DNA of 8,447 nucleotides from JBNKFQ01 sp050289385. GTDB taxonomy: Bacteria > Pseudomonadota > Gammaproteobacteria > Pseudomonadales > Porticoccaceae. Every line of letters starts with the position of its first letter. Position 1 is the first letter of the stretch. A model generated the notes under the pieces. That model made no database searches, was not told the origin of the DNA, and worked only from the letters and a program-made list of their open reading frames with translations. The stretch covers positions 1 through 8,447 of the forward strand of contig JBNKFQ010000020.1 in assembly GCA_050289385.1 (NCBI GenBank), written 5' to 3'. Of the stretch, positions 1 through 6,318 are shown piece by piece. The position numbers and the translations under genes were made by a program.

Positions 1-696
1 ACCTTCGTGGACCTGAGAAACCACAAGGTGTTCGACGTGAAGCTTGGGCGCTCGGAGCGCAGTCTGCGCCGCTATTTGCGAACCCTGAAGGAGCGCGACA
101 AGGTTCAGGTGGTGGTGATGGATCTGTCTGAAACCTACCGCCGTATTGTACGACGTTATTTCCCGAACGCGATCATTGTGGCAGACCGTTTTCATGTCGT
201 GCGCCTGATTAACCACCACTTTTTGAAACTCTGGCAACAGCACGATCCCGAGGGAAGAAAAAACCGGGGTTTGCTCAGTTTAATGCGCCGACATCAATGG
301 CGCCTGAGCGATGAACAACACGCAAAACTTATGGACTACTTGGCTGAGTTTCCTGTCTTGCAGGCCCTTTATGTGGTGAAACAAAAGCTGATGCGTTTTA
401 TGTTGTTGAAGACGCTCACGGCTCGCCGAATGAGAGAGAAGTTGCCGCGTTATCTTGAGGTGCTGAAACACTTGCAAGACAGTCCGCTACGCTCACTGGC
501 GAAGACATTGACATCCTGGATGGAGCCCATCATTGCCATGTGGCGATTCAGCAAAACCAACGGCATTACCGAGGGGTTCCACAACAAGATGGAAATGATA
601 TCGAGACGAGCGTATGGATTTAGAAATTTTGAAAACTACCTATTGAGAGTCCTGACGCACTCTGGATGGGACGGTATTATTAATAGGGTTCGATGA
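1..696 (+). CDS. ISL3-family transposase, C-terminal part (5' end outside window)
   Basis: The reading frame is open from the first base and stops at TGA 694-696, giving about 231 residues of a protein that begins before the window. It matches the C-terminal half of the DDE transposases of the ISL3 (IS204/IS1001/IS1096/IS1165) group. A VVVMDLSETY block has its Asp at 121-123. The FPNAIIVADRFHVV block follows, with Asp at 184-186 and His at 193-195. A GITEGFHNKME block has the presumed catalytic Glu at 571-573, followed by the family's RRAYGFRNFENY signature. The enzyme cuts and joins DNA at the element's inverted repeats. The first catalytic Asp and the N-terminal zinc-binding/HTH region would lie upstream and cannot be checked. 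The visible part has no frameshift or premature stop, so the gene may be intact. A GTG at position 7 is not a plausible start because homology runs through it. Confidence 0.9.
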   Translation, partial: TFVDLRNHKVFDVKLGRSERSLRRYLRTLKERDKVQVVVMDLSETYRRIVRRYFPNAIIVADRFHVVRLINHHFLKLWQQHDPEGRKNRGLLSLMRRHQWRLSDEQHAKLMDYLAEFPVLQALYVVKQKLMRFMLLKTLTARRMREKLPRYLEVLKHLQDSPLRSLAKTLTSWMEPIIAMWRFSKTNGITEGFHNKMEMISRRAYGFRNFENYLLRVLTHSGWDGIINRVR

Positions 697-698
697 AT

Positions 699-725
699 GC
701 CATCCCCCGTTAATGGGGTAGAGCC
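699..725 (+). repeat. Candidate right terminal inverted repeat of the IS
   Basis: Read inward from 725 on the minus strand, the end begins GGCTCTACCCCATTAACGGG. ISL3-family ends typically begin with GG followed by a CTCT- or TTCT-like run. The inner part CCCCGTTAATGGGG (705-718) is itself nearly palindromic. The left end is outside the window, so the inverted-repeat relationship cannot be confirmed here. Confidence 0.5.
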
Positions 726-1096
726 AGCAATTCCCTGCTACCTGATTTCCTTCAAAAACTTTCTTGCATTGCGTATTACTAGAGCAAATTTGCAATATAG
801 CTCACACCAGCTAAAAGTTAGCACAACACCCCAAATCCGTCAAAAATCGAACAGTCACAATCGCGTTTTGGTTCTGGCCGACACTTAATGTTTAACGCCG
901 ATGTTCTAGTGGGCAATATGGACGACTATGGGGGCTGTTTCTGTAAATGCTACTTTGGAAAGTTGGGGGGGCTGAGCTGCTCGTTTTGTTATATGGAATC
1001 GTTGCACAAACGTTGCACAGATAAAAAAGTCATTTGGATATTAGGGTAGCTGGCCGGGGTTTTTGGGAATATATCTTTATAAAACAGTATGTTAAA
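726..1096. other. Gene-free stretch between the IS and tRNA-Met
   Basis: About 370 bases with no credible coding region: the only short ORF begins inside the IS end, has no recognisable protein content and no ribosome binding site. Small structures are visible: a perfect 10-bp palindrome GCAAATTTGC (784-793), a run of seven G (965-971), and a direct repeat CGTTGCACA at 1000-1008 and 1011-1019 (period 11). The stretch lies immediately beyond the 3' end of a tRNA gene, a usual position for integrated islands, but no integrase or att duplication is seen. Confidence 0.6.
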
Positions 1097-1173
1097 TGGT
1101 AGCTACGGCTGGACTTGAACCAGCGACCCCAGCATTATGAATGCTGTGCTCTAACCAGCTGAGCTACGTAGCC
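1097..1173 (-). tRNA. tRNA-Met(CAT), elongator
   Basis: On the minus strand this is a full 77-nt cloverleaf starting GGCTACGTAGCTCAG, close to the E. coli elongator tRNA-Met gene. The anticodon stem CAGCA/TGCTG encloses the loop TTCATAA, giving anticodon CAT. The T arm is GCTGG-TTCAAGT-CCAGC and the 3' CCA is encoded (1097-1099). The GGCTACG start and overall likeness argue for elongator Met rather than initiator or the CAT-anticodon tRNA-Ile2. One oddity is that the acceptor stem reads GGCTACG/CGTAGCT, so the terminal pair is G1-U72 instead of the G-C in E. coli. In Pseudomonas aeruginosa, as I recall, this tRNA directly follows ychF; here two genes lie between them. Confidence 0.95.
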
Positions 1174-1200
1174 ACTACGCTTGTATACAGCGGGGCGCGA

Positions 1201-1229
1201 ATTTTGGCTATTTCCCGGGTCGTTGTCAA
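1201..1229 (-). promoter_or_regulatory. Putative sigma-70 promoter of tRNA-Met
   Basis: On the minus strand a consensus -35 TTGACA (1224-1229) is followed after 17 bases by CAAAAT (1201-1206, 4 of 6 matches to TATAAT). A GC-rich TCGCGCCCC stretch comes next and the tRNA 5' end is 27 bases beyond the -10. A GC-rich discriminator is the known hallmark of stable-RNA promoters under stringent control. A second TTGACA at 1235-1240 is too far from this -10. The call rests on motif and position only. Confidence 0.6.
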
Positions 1230-1359
1230 GGCCCTGTCAATGTGGGCTTGCTTTGTCTGGCAAGCTGCCAAATCTGGTGAGTATGGCCGCTAATCGTTAC
1301 ACTATGGCGCTTTCTGTCTCTGCCGTGTCGGCAATGTATTACCCGGGAGAAAAGAACAA

Positions 1360-2739
1360 ATGAAATGGTTAAGCATACCGTGCTTGGGGTTGGCGCTTAC
1401 TGTGGCTGCAGGGGAATTATCTCAGCAAGATCTCGATCAGGCCGCCGAGTTGCGCGATAACGCTCTACAAAACAACATCGCCTGGGAGCTTCTTGAATCT
1501 CTGACTACCGAAGTAGGCCCCAGACTGGCTGGTTCTGATGCCGATGCCAGAGCCGTGGCATGGGCCAAAGCCAGGTTGAGTGAAATGGGGTTTGATCGAG
1601 TCTGGACAGAACCCGTCGCTATCCCGTACTGGGAGCGCCGCGAGGAAACGGCTCGTATCTTGTCTCCCGCCCCCCAAAACCTGACGATCACAGCGCTCGG
1701 TGGCAGCGTTGGCACCGGTGGCTCTATCAAGGCCCAGGTTGTTATGTACCCCCATGTCGATGACCTCAAAAAGGCGAACGGTGCGGATATTGCCGGCAAA
1801 ATTGTTTATCTCGGTGAACGCATGCAACGGTTTATCGACGGTAGTGGCTATGGTCGTATCAGGCATAATCGCAGCGATGGCGCCCGCATTGCCGGTGACA
1901 AGGGCGCGCTGGCGGTTTTGATTCGTTCGGTAGGCACGGAAACCCACCGGTTTGCCCACACCGGTATGACTGCCTACAAGGACGCGCAACGTCGCATTCC
2001 CGCTGCCGCGCTGGCCAACCCGGATGCTGATCAGCTCGAACGCCTGTTGCAGCGCGGCCCGGTAACGCTGCAGCTCAAGCTTGATGTTGGTGAAGAGGGC
2101 GAAGCGATCACCCACAATGTGATTGCCGAGTTCAAGGGATCAAAACGACCCGATGAAATCGTTGTGATCGGAGGCCACCTGGATTCCTGGGATTTGGGTA
2201 CCGGGGTAATAGATGATGGTGCCGGTGTAGCAATTACCGTTGCCGCAGCCGAACAACTGTTACGAGCCAATATACGGCCCGAGCGCACTATACGGGTGAT
2301 TCTGTTTGCCGCTGAAGAAAAGGGCCTGTTGGGGGCCTCTGCCTATGTCGGTGCACACCAAAATGATGTGCAGCAATATGTGATGGGCTCCGAGTCCGAC
2401 TTTGGTGCAGGCAGGGTATGGAGCTTTGCCAGCAATGTATCGCAGTCATCATTGCCCGTGGTTGACCAAATCTATACGGTCTTGAGGCCACTGGGCATAA
2501 AGAGAGGCAATAATATGTCTAACGGCGGGCCAGATATGTCACCTTTTATGGATGTTGGCATGCCCGTGATGCGTTTGGAGCAGGATGGTACAGACTACTT
2601 CGATTACCACCACACCGCAGACGACACTCTGGACAAGGTAAACCCCGAGAGTTTGAGTCAGAATGTGGCGGCCTGGACGGCCTGGCTCTATCTGGTGGCG
2701 CAATCGAATACGGATTTTCGAAAGAAGTCGGGGGAATAA
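1360..2739 (+). CDS. Secreted M28-family zinc peptidase, carboxypeptidase Q-like
   Basis: The protein has 459 residues. The N-terminus (MKWLSIPCLGLALTVAAG) is a short basic start plus hydrophobic core, a likely Sec signal peptide cleaved near residue 18, so it should act in the periplasm or outside the cell. No convincing lipobox is seen. Residues about 110-250 correspond to the PA-like insert of this subgroup. The M28 metal site is complete: GGHLDSWD (His273, Asp275), VIDDGAG (Asp285), AAEEKGLLG (Glu319 catalytic base, Glu320 ligand), ESD (345-347) and YHHTADD (His417/418). The late GGPDMSPFMDVGMP segment resembles plasma glutamate carboxypeptidase (carboxypeptidase Q). Expected activity is di-zinc exopeptidase cleavage of small peptides, but the substrate is unknown. 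The ATG is preceded by GGGAG about ten bases upstream. It stands alone on the plus strand, convergent with the EamA gene. Carboxypeptidase versus aminopeptidase activity cannot be told from sequence alone. Confidence 0.88.
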   Translation: MKWLSIPCLGLALTVAAGELSQQDLDQAAELRDNALQNNIAWELLESLTTEVGPRLAGSDADARAVAWAKARLSEMGFDRVWTEPVAIPYWERREETARILSPAPQNLTITALGGSVGTGGSIKAQVVMYPHVDDLKKANGADIAGKIVYLGERMQRFIDGSGYGRIRHNRSDGARIAGDKGALAVLIRSVGTETHRFAHTGMTAYKDAQRRIPAAALANPDADQLERLLQRGPVTLQLKLDVGEEGEAITHNVIAEFKGSKRPDEIVVIGGHLDSWDLGTGVIDDGAGVAITVAAAEQLLRANIRPERTIRVILFAAEEKGLLGASAYVGAHQNDVQQYVMGSESDFGAGRVWSFASNVSQSSLPVVDQIYTVLRPLGIKRGNNMSNGGPDMSPFMDVGMPVMRLEQDGTDYFDYHHTADDTLDKVNPESLSQNVAAWTAWLYLVAQSNTDFRKKSGE

Positions 2740-2742
2740 TCT

Positions 2743-2811
2743 GTTCGACGCTCGAGTTTGATCTGACGTGGTTAAAAGCTTTCGTCGAACGTCAAGCATC
2801 GAACGTCAAAC
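2743..2811. repeat. Inverted heptamer arrays in the convergent M28/eamA spacer
   Basis: The right arm on the minus strand is four 7-base units in exact phase: GTTTGAC, GTTCGAT, GCTTGAC, GTTCGAC (2811 down to 2784). The left arm on the plus strand reads GTTCGAC, GCTCGA, GTTTGAT (2743-2762), less regular. The arms are inverted and can pair imperfectly, with several G-U pairs, around a spacer holding the palindrome AAAGCTTT (2775-2782). The left arm starts three bases after the peptidase stop and the right arm one base after the eamA stop. By position it could end transcription from both sides, but there is no U-tract typical of intrinsic terminators. Confidence 0.7.
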
Positions 2812-2812
2812 A

Positions 2813-3724
2813 TTATTTGGCAGCTACCACTGTTACAGATCCCAATACGACCAGTACTGCACCGGCGTAATTCAACAGATTCAGGTCTTCCGGCACAAAC
2901 AGTCCCGGCCATATTTGCAGTATCGGTGGAATAATCACAAGAGCAAGCAGGGGCACCATGGTAAGTGTTGCACTAACCTTGGTGGCCTGCCAATGATGTA
3001 GTGCCGCGGTAAAGCAACCGTAGGCAATTAGCGTATTCGCGCCGCACAGAAAGAGTAATATCCACTGTGGTACAGACAATTCCATATCAAATGGCGATGA
3101 AAACGGAAGCAGACTGAAGGCGCCAATAAAAAAAATCACAAGATTTAATTGCTGCGCCTCGATGTGAGGCAAAATCTTCTTTTGCGTCAGCGCATAAAGT
3201 GCCCAGCTAACTGCGGCAATAACAACCATCAAGATGCCCAGGCCATATTCTCCCGGGTTTTCTATCAGGGTTTCGATACGGTGATGGAAAAACAGAAGTA
3301 AACCACAGGCAAAGATTGCACACCCAACCCATTGCCATGGAGAAAATGATTCTTTGAAAAAAATGACGCTGCCCAACAATAAAAGAATAGGGGCGAGTTG
3401 AATTAACACTTGCGATGCACTGGGCGGAATGTATTCAACCCCCCAGGCAAAAAACAGGTAATTACCTGCCAGCATTAGTCCGGCAAACAACGTGGCGATA
3501 GCCAGGCGAGGGCGCAGCAATGCGCGAAGACCATTCGGTTTATTTCGCAGGCTGAGAATACCGGCCAGTAAAATACCGGCAATCAGAAATCGATACACAG
3601 CGGATGTTGCGGGGCTAATATCGGTTAGTAACCCCTTCAGCAAAATGGGCAACAGTGCCCACATCAAGACTGCGCCAAGGCTCAGAGGTAAACCAACGCG
3701 CCAGTTGTTGTTTGGGGTGGTCAT
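2813..3724 (-). CDS. EamA/DMT-superfamily inner-membrane transporter
   Basis: The product is 303 residues from the chosen ATG, the usual size for a ten-helix drug/metabolite transporter with two EamA repeats. Hydrophobic segments occur in order, for example GLPLSLGAVLMWALLPILL near the N-terminus, then AIATLFAGLMLAGNYLFFAW, a Pro-containing APILLLLGSVIFFKE helix, and VGCAIFACGLLLFF closing repeat one. Repeat two starts at YGLGILMVVIAAVSWALYAL and ends at YAGAVLVVLGSVTVVA. The family exports or imports small metabolites, but the substrate cannot be read from sequence. A GTG at 3748 would add eight residues. I prefer ATG 3724 because those extra residues are polar and the predicted promoter leaves a more normal leader; neither start has a strong ribosome binding site. 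The gene is convergent with the peptidase and lies 98 bases downstream of ychF on the same strand, apparently with its own promoter. Confidence 0.87.
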   Translation of the reverse strand: MTTPNNNWRVGLPLSLGAVLMWALLPILLKGLLTDISPATSAVYRFLIAGILLAGILSLRNKPNGLRALLRPRLAIATLFAGLMLAGNYLFFAWGVEYIPPSASQVLIQLAPILLLLGSVIFFKESFSPWQWVGCAIFACGLLLFFHHRIETLIENPGEYGLGILMVVIAAVSWALYALTQKKILPHIEAQQLNLVIFFIGAFSLLPFSSPFDMELSVPQWILLFLCGANTLIAYGCFTAALHHWQATKVSATLTMVPLLALVIIPPILQIWPGLFVPEDLNLLNYAGAVLVVLGSVTVVAAK

Positions 3725-3767
3725 GGCAAGCTGCTCGGCGTCGGGCACTCAACACCAGACGCTACAG

Positions 3768-3797
3768 GTTATAAAAAAACATTGTAACGCCTGTCAG
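3768..3797 (-). promoter_or_regulatory. Putative sigma-70 promoter of the EamA gene
   Basis: On the minus strand CTGACA (3792-3797, 5 of 6) and TATAAC (3768-3773, 5 of 6) are separated by 18 bases, within the spacer after the ychF stop. Transcription would start near 3761, leaving roughly 37 bases before ATG 3724. The match is by eye. Confidence 0.5.
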
Positions 3798-3822
3798 GGT
3801 ACTTGCCCAGTGGTACGGAGGT

Positions 3823-4914
3823 TTACACGTTAAATCGGAAATGTATAACGTCACCATCCTGAACGATGTAATCCTTACCTTCCAGTCGCCATTTGCCAGC
3901 CTCTTTCGCCCCTTGCTCGCCGTTGTTGGCGATAAAGTCCGGGTAGGCAACAACCTCGGCCCGAATAAAACCTTTTTCAAAGTCGGTGTGAATTTTACCG
4001 GCAGCCTGTGGCGCATTTGCACCAACCGGAATGGTCCAGGCGCGCACTTCCTTAACCCCGGCAGTAAAATAGGTGTGCAATCCAAGCAGTTGATAACCGG
4101 CACGAATTACCCGGTTTAATCCCGGTTCATCCATGCCCAAATCCGCTAAAAATTCGGCTTTTTCGTCGTCGTCGAGTTCCGCTATTTCCGCTTCCAGCTT
4201 GTTGCAGATTGGCACCACAACTGCATTTTCATCTGCGGCGACTGTCTTGACCTGTTCCAGATAGGGATTGTTGTCAAAACCGTCCTCGTCAACATTTGCA
4301 ATATACATGGTGGGTTTAACAGTAAGTAGCGACAATTCTCGCAGCTTTAATAACTCGTCCTGGCTCAGGCCAAATGATCTCAGTGGTTTGGCCTCATTGA
4401 GATGGGGCTGAATTTTCTCCAGCAGGTTTTTCATTGCAATGGCGTGTTTGTCCTGCCCCTTGGCAGCGCGAGTATACCGCTGCAATGCTTTGTCTACAGT
4501 GTCCAGGTCGGCCAGTGCCAGTTCGGTGTTAATAACATCAATATCCGATACCGGATTGATCTGGCCCTCGACATGCACAACATTTTCGTTGTCAAAGCAG
4601 CGCACAACGTGAGCGATGGCATCCGTCTCGCGAATGTTGGCGAGAAACTTGTTGCCCAACCCTTCGCCTTTGGAGGCACCGGCAACCAGACCCGCGATAT
4701 CGACGAACTCCATGGTCGTGGGAACCACACGTTCGGGTTTGACAATGGAGGCAAGTTTGTCTTGACGTTCGTCGGGTACGGCTACCACACCGGTATTGGG
4801 TTCGATGGTGCAGAATGGAAAATTCTCGGCATCAATACCGGCTTTGGTGAGTGCATTAAACAGTGTGGATTTGCCGACATTGGGCAGGCCGACAATACCG
4901 CAGTTAAAACCCAT
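3823..4914 (-). CDS. ychF: Ribosome-associated ATPase YchF (OLA1/Obg-like)
   Basis: The protein has 363 residues, the same length as the E. coli protein. It is a cytoplasmic TRAFAC-class P-loop NTPase that prefers ATP, binds ribosomes and influences stress responses and translation initiation. Visible motifs are the G1 P-loop GLPNVGKS (9-16), G3 DIAGLV (72-77) with the hydrophobic residue that replaces the catalytic Gln in this family, and N207-VDE at the place where the GTP-specifying NKxD is lost. Residues about 130-170 are the helical/coiled region. The C-terminal TGS domain occupies about 281-361, ending VQDGDVIHFRFNV. ATG is preceded by GAGG seven bases upstream. It lies downstream of pth on the same strand; the 102-base gap is dominated by an inverted heptamer repeat whose near arm ends about 20 bases before the start codon. 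Confidence 0.97.
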   Translation of the reverse strand: MGFNCGIVGLPNVGKSTLFNALTKAGIDAENFPFCTIEPNTGVVAVPDERQDKLASIVKPERVVPTTMEFVDIAGLVAGASKGEGLGNKFLANIRETDAIAHVVRCFDNENVVHVEGQINPVSDIDVINTELALADLDTVDKALQRYTRAAKGQDKHAIAMKNLLEKIQPHLNEAKPLRSFGLSQDELLKLRELSLLTVKPTMYIANVDEDGFDNNPYLEQVKTVAADENAVVVPICNKLEAEIAELDDDEKAEFLADLGMDEPGLNRVIRAGYQLLGLHTYFTAGVKEVRAWTIPVGANAPQAAGKIHTDFEKGFIRAEVVAYPDFIANNGEQGAKEAGKWRLEGKDYIVQDGDVIHFRFNV

Positions 4915-4934
4915 GATGATTCCTCTGTGTGAGA

Positions 4935-5026
4935 TAGAAGTTGGAAGTTAGATGTTAGAAGTAAAAGATACGCACCGTTGCTTCGCTCGTTGGCTTTTGA
5001 GGTTTTCTTCTAACTTCTAACTTCTT
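4935..5026. repeat. Hairpin of inverted TAGAAGT heptamer arrays between pth and ychF
   Basis: The plus strand holds four tandem heptamers at 4935-4962 (TAGAAGT, TGGAAGT, TAGATGT, TAGAAGT). The minus strand holds three at 5026-5006 (AGAAGT-ended unit, TAGAAGT, TAGAAGA). Segments 4944-4961 and 5007-5024 are complementary at 17 of 18 positions, with a 45-base loop between them. In the pth-ychF transcript this is a long AU-rich stem. The far arm runs into the pth coding end and supplies its stop codon. Shifting phase, the units read GTTAGAA/GTTGGAA/GTTAGAT, the same GTTNGAN pattern as the array at 2743-2811. Confidence 0.85.
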
Positions 5027-5601
5027 TTGTGCAACTCATTCATCGCCTGCTGCCAGTCGCCTTCTACCGCAACAGGCAAAATGTGCAAGGCGTCGTCCAT
5101 ACTGTCGTCTATTTGTTGTTGATCGCTTTTGGAGGCTTTGCCCAGCACATAGTTGGTAACATCTTTGGCATTGCCAGGATGGCCAATGCCAATACGCAGG
5201 CGCGCAAAATCACGGCAGTTACCCAGCGATTGAATAACACTGCGCAAGCCATTGTTACCGCCTGGCCCACCGCCCAGTTTGAAGCGAGCAATACCGGGGG
5301 GTAAATCCAGTTCGTCGTGCACCACCAGAATCGCATCTGGTGGTATTTGATAAAACCGCGCCATTGGGGCAACCGCCTGACCACTGCGATTCATATAGGT
5401 ATTCGGTAGCAACAGGCGCACGTCCCGGTTGCCTATGCGTGTGCGACCGGTACTGCCAAAAAATTTGCTTTCGGGCTTTAGTGTGACGTTGTGTTGATGG
5501 GCCAGTTCCAGGACGAAATCGGCCCCGGCATTGTGACGTGTCCGGTGATATTCGGGGCCGGGATTTCCCAGCCCGATAATCAACTGAATCGGCGTCTTCA
5601 T
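5017..5601 (-). CDS. pth: Peptidyl-tRNA hydrolase
   Basis: The enzyme has 194 residues, the usual size for bacterial Pth. It cleaves the ester bond of peptidyl-tRNAs dropped by ribosomes, recycling tRNA in the cytoplasm. Conserved landmarks align with E. coli at a constant offset of three: Asn13 in GLGNPGPEY, catalytic His23 in TRHNAG, Asn71 in TYMNRSG, Asp96 in VHDELD, and Asn117. Oddity: the normally invariant GGGHGGHNG reads GGGPGGNNG here (residues 110-118), so His equivalent to E. coli 113 is Asn and His 110 is Pro; the bases at 5261-5285 read cleanly. The last residues and stop (KRS, TAG) are encoded by the heptamer repeat shared with the spacer. It follows rplY with a 26-base gap, suggesting co-transcription. 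The start ATG has only a weak CAGG ribosome binding site. Confidence 0.96.
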   Translation of the reverse strand: MKTPIQLIIGLGNPGPEYHRTRHNAGADFVLELAHQHNVTLKPESKFFGSTGRTRIGNRDVRLLLPNTYMNRSGQAVAPMARFYQIPPDAILVVHDELDLPPGIARFKLGGGPGGNNGLRSVIQSLGNCRDFARLRIGIGHPGNAKDVTNYVLGKASKSDQQQIDDSMDDALHILPVAVEGDWQQAMNELHKRS

Positions 5602-5627
5602 GTCGGGGCCTGATGCGGGGCTCGGAA

Positions 5628-6299
5628 TTACTCTTCGCCTGCCTTGTCTTCGCCTTCGCTATCGTCTTCAGCCTTGGCTTCGGGTTCTGCTTCGGCTTCA
5701 GCCGCTTCTTCGGCGGATTTGGGTTTGTTGATTGCTGCCACTGACAGATCGTGTTCCTCGCCGTGAGACAGTGCGGTACTTTCTACGCCTTTGGGCAGTT
5801 TCAGGTCTGACAGGTGCAGGTTTTCGCCGACTTCAACAGCCGCCATGTCCACTTCAATGTATTCCGGCAAGTCTTTGGGCAGACACTGAATTTCGATCTC
5901 GGTTACCAGGTGAGCGATGATGCCACCCTGTGTTTTTACACCCATAGACGTTTCTTCGTTAATAAAGTGCAACGGCACTCTGGTAGTCAATTTTTTGGTT
6001 TTGCTTACGCGCATAAAGTCGGCGTGCAGAATATCTTCGCGCGCGGGGTGGCGTTGCAGGTCTTTCAGAATAACGTCCTGGGTTTTGCCAGCCACATCCA
6101 GAGTAATAATGTGGGAGTAGAACGCCTCGTTTTCCAGCGCTTTGGCCAGCTTGTTGTGTGCAATACCGATCATTTCCGGTTTTGCCGAACCACCATAGAT
6201 GATGGCCGGAACTTCGCCAGTCAGACGACGTTGGCGGCGGCTCGCACCTTTCCCAACATCCTGACGGACTGTAGCAGTCAGAGTAAATTCCTGAGACAT
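5628..6299 (-). CDS. rplY: 50S ribosomal protein L25, long Ctc form
   Basis: This 223-residue protein belongs to the L25/TL5/CTC family and binds the loop E region of 5S rRNA in the large subunit. Residues about 1-95 form the L25 domain, with GKGASRRQRRLTGEVPAIIYGG typical of its start and KDLQRHP near its end. Residues about 100-190 form the second, beta-rich CTC domain, absent from the 94-residue E. coli protein but common in Pseudomonas relatives. The tail after residue 193 is low-complexity and strongly acidic (Ala/Glu-rich), as seen in several long-form members. ATG 6299 has AGGAG nine bases upstream. A hairpin lies in the leader. It sits between prs and pth, a conserved neighbourhood. 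Confidence 0.96.
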   Translation of the reverse strand: MSQEFTLTATVRQDVGKGASRRQRRLTGEVPAIIYGGSAKPEMIGIAHNKLAKALENEAFYSHIITLDVAGKTQDVILKDLQRHPAREDILHADFMRVSKTKKLTTRVPLHFINEETSMGVKTQGGIIAHLVTEIEIQCLPKDLPEYIEVDMAAVEVGENLHLSDLKLPKGVESTALSHGEEHDLSVAAINKPKSAEEAAEAEAEPEAKAEDDSEGEDKAGEE

Positions 6300-6318
6300 A
6301 GCCTCGTTCTCCTGTATG

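Larger units (their letters stand above)
1..725 (+). mobile_element. Insertion sequence of the ISL3 family, right-hand part
   Basis: The element is inferred from the transposase fragment plus a candidate right terminal inverted repeat ending at 725, 29 bases after the transposase stop. The short distance from stop codon to element end is normal for ISL3 elements. Members usually create 8-bp target duplications, so the candidate right-hand copy is AGCAATTC at 726-733; its partner would lie left of the window. The exact border is inferred from the GAGCC end, which read inward gives GGCTC. Confidence 0.7.

Noticed and set aside
697..888. A 63-codon open frame after the transposase
   Set aside because: It begins inside the IS terminal repeat, lacks a ribosome binding site and has no recognisable protein pattern.
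1045..1051. GGTAGCT, matching seven bases of the tRNA-Met 3' end (1098-1104), as an att remnant
   Set aside because: Seven bases are too few; the match does not extend through the T arm.
1465..2115. A long open frame on the minus strand inside the M28 peptidase gene
   Set aside because: It lies fully opposite a gene with clear catalytic motifs; its own sequence shows no domain.
3768..3797. The T-run near 3774-3780 as an intrinsic terminator for ychF
   Set aside because: No adequate GC-rich stem precedes it; the run fits better as the spacer of an eamA promoter.
4402..4932. A 176-codon plus-strand frame opposite ychF
   Set aside because: Antisense shadow of a well-conserved gene, with no ribosome binding site or family resemblance.
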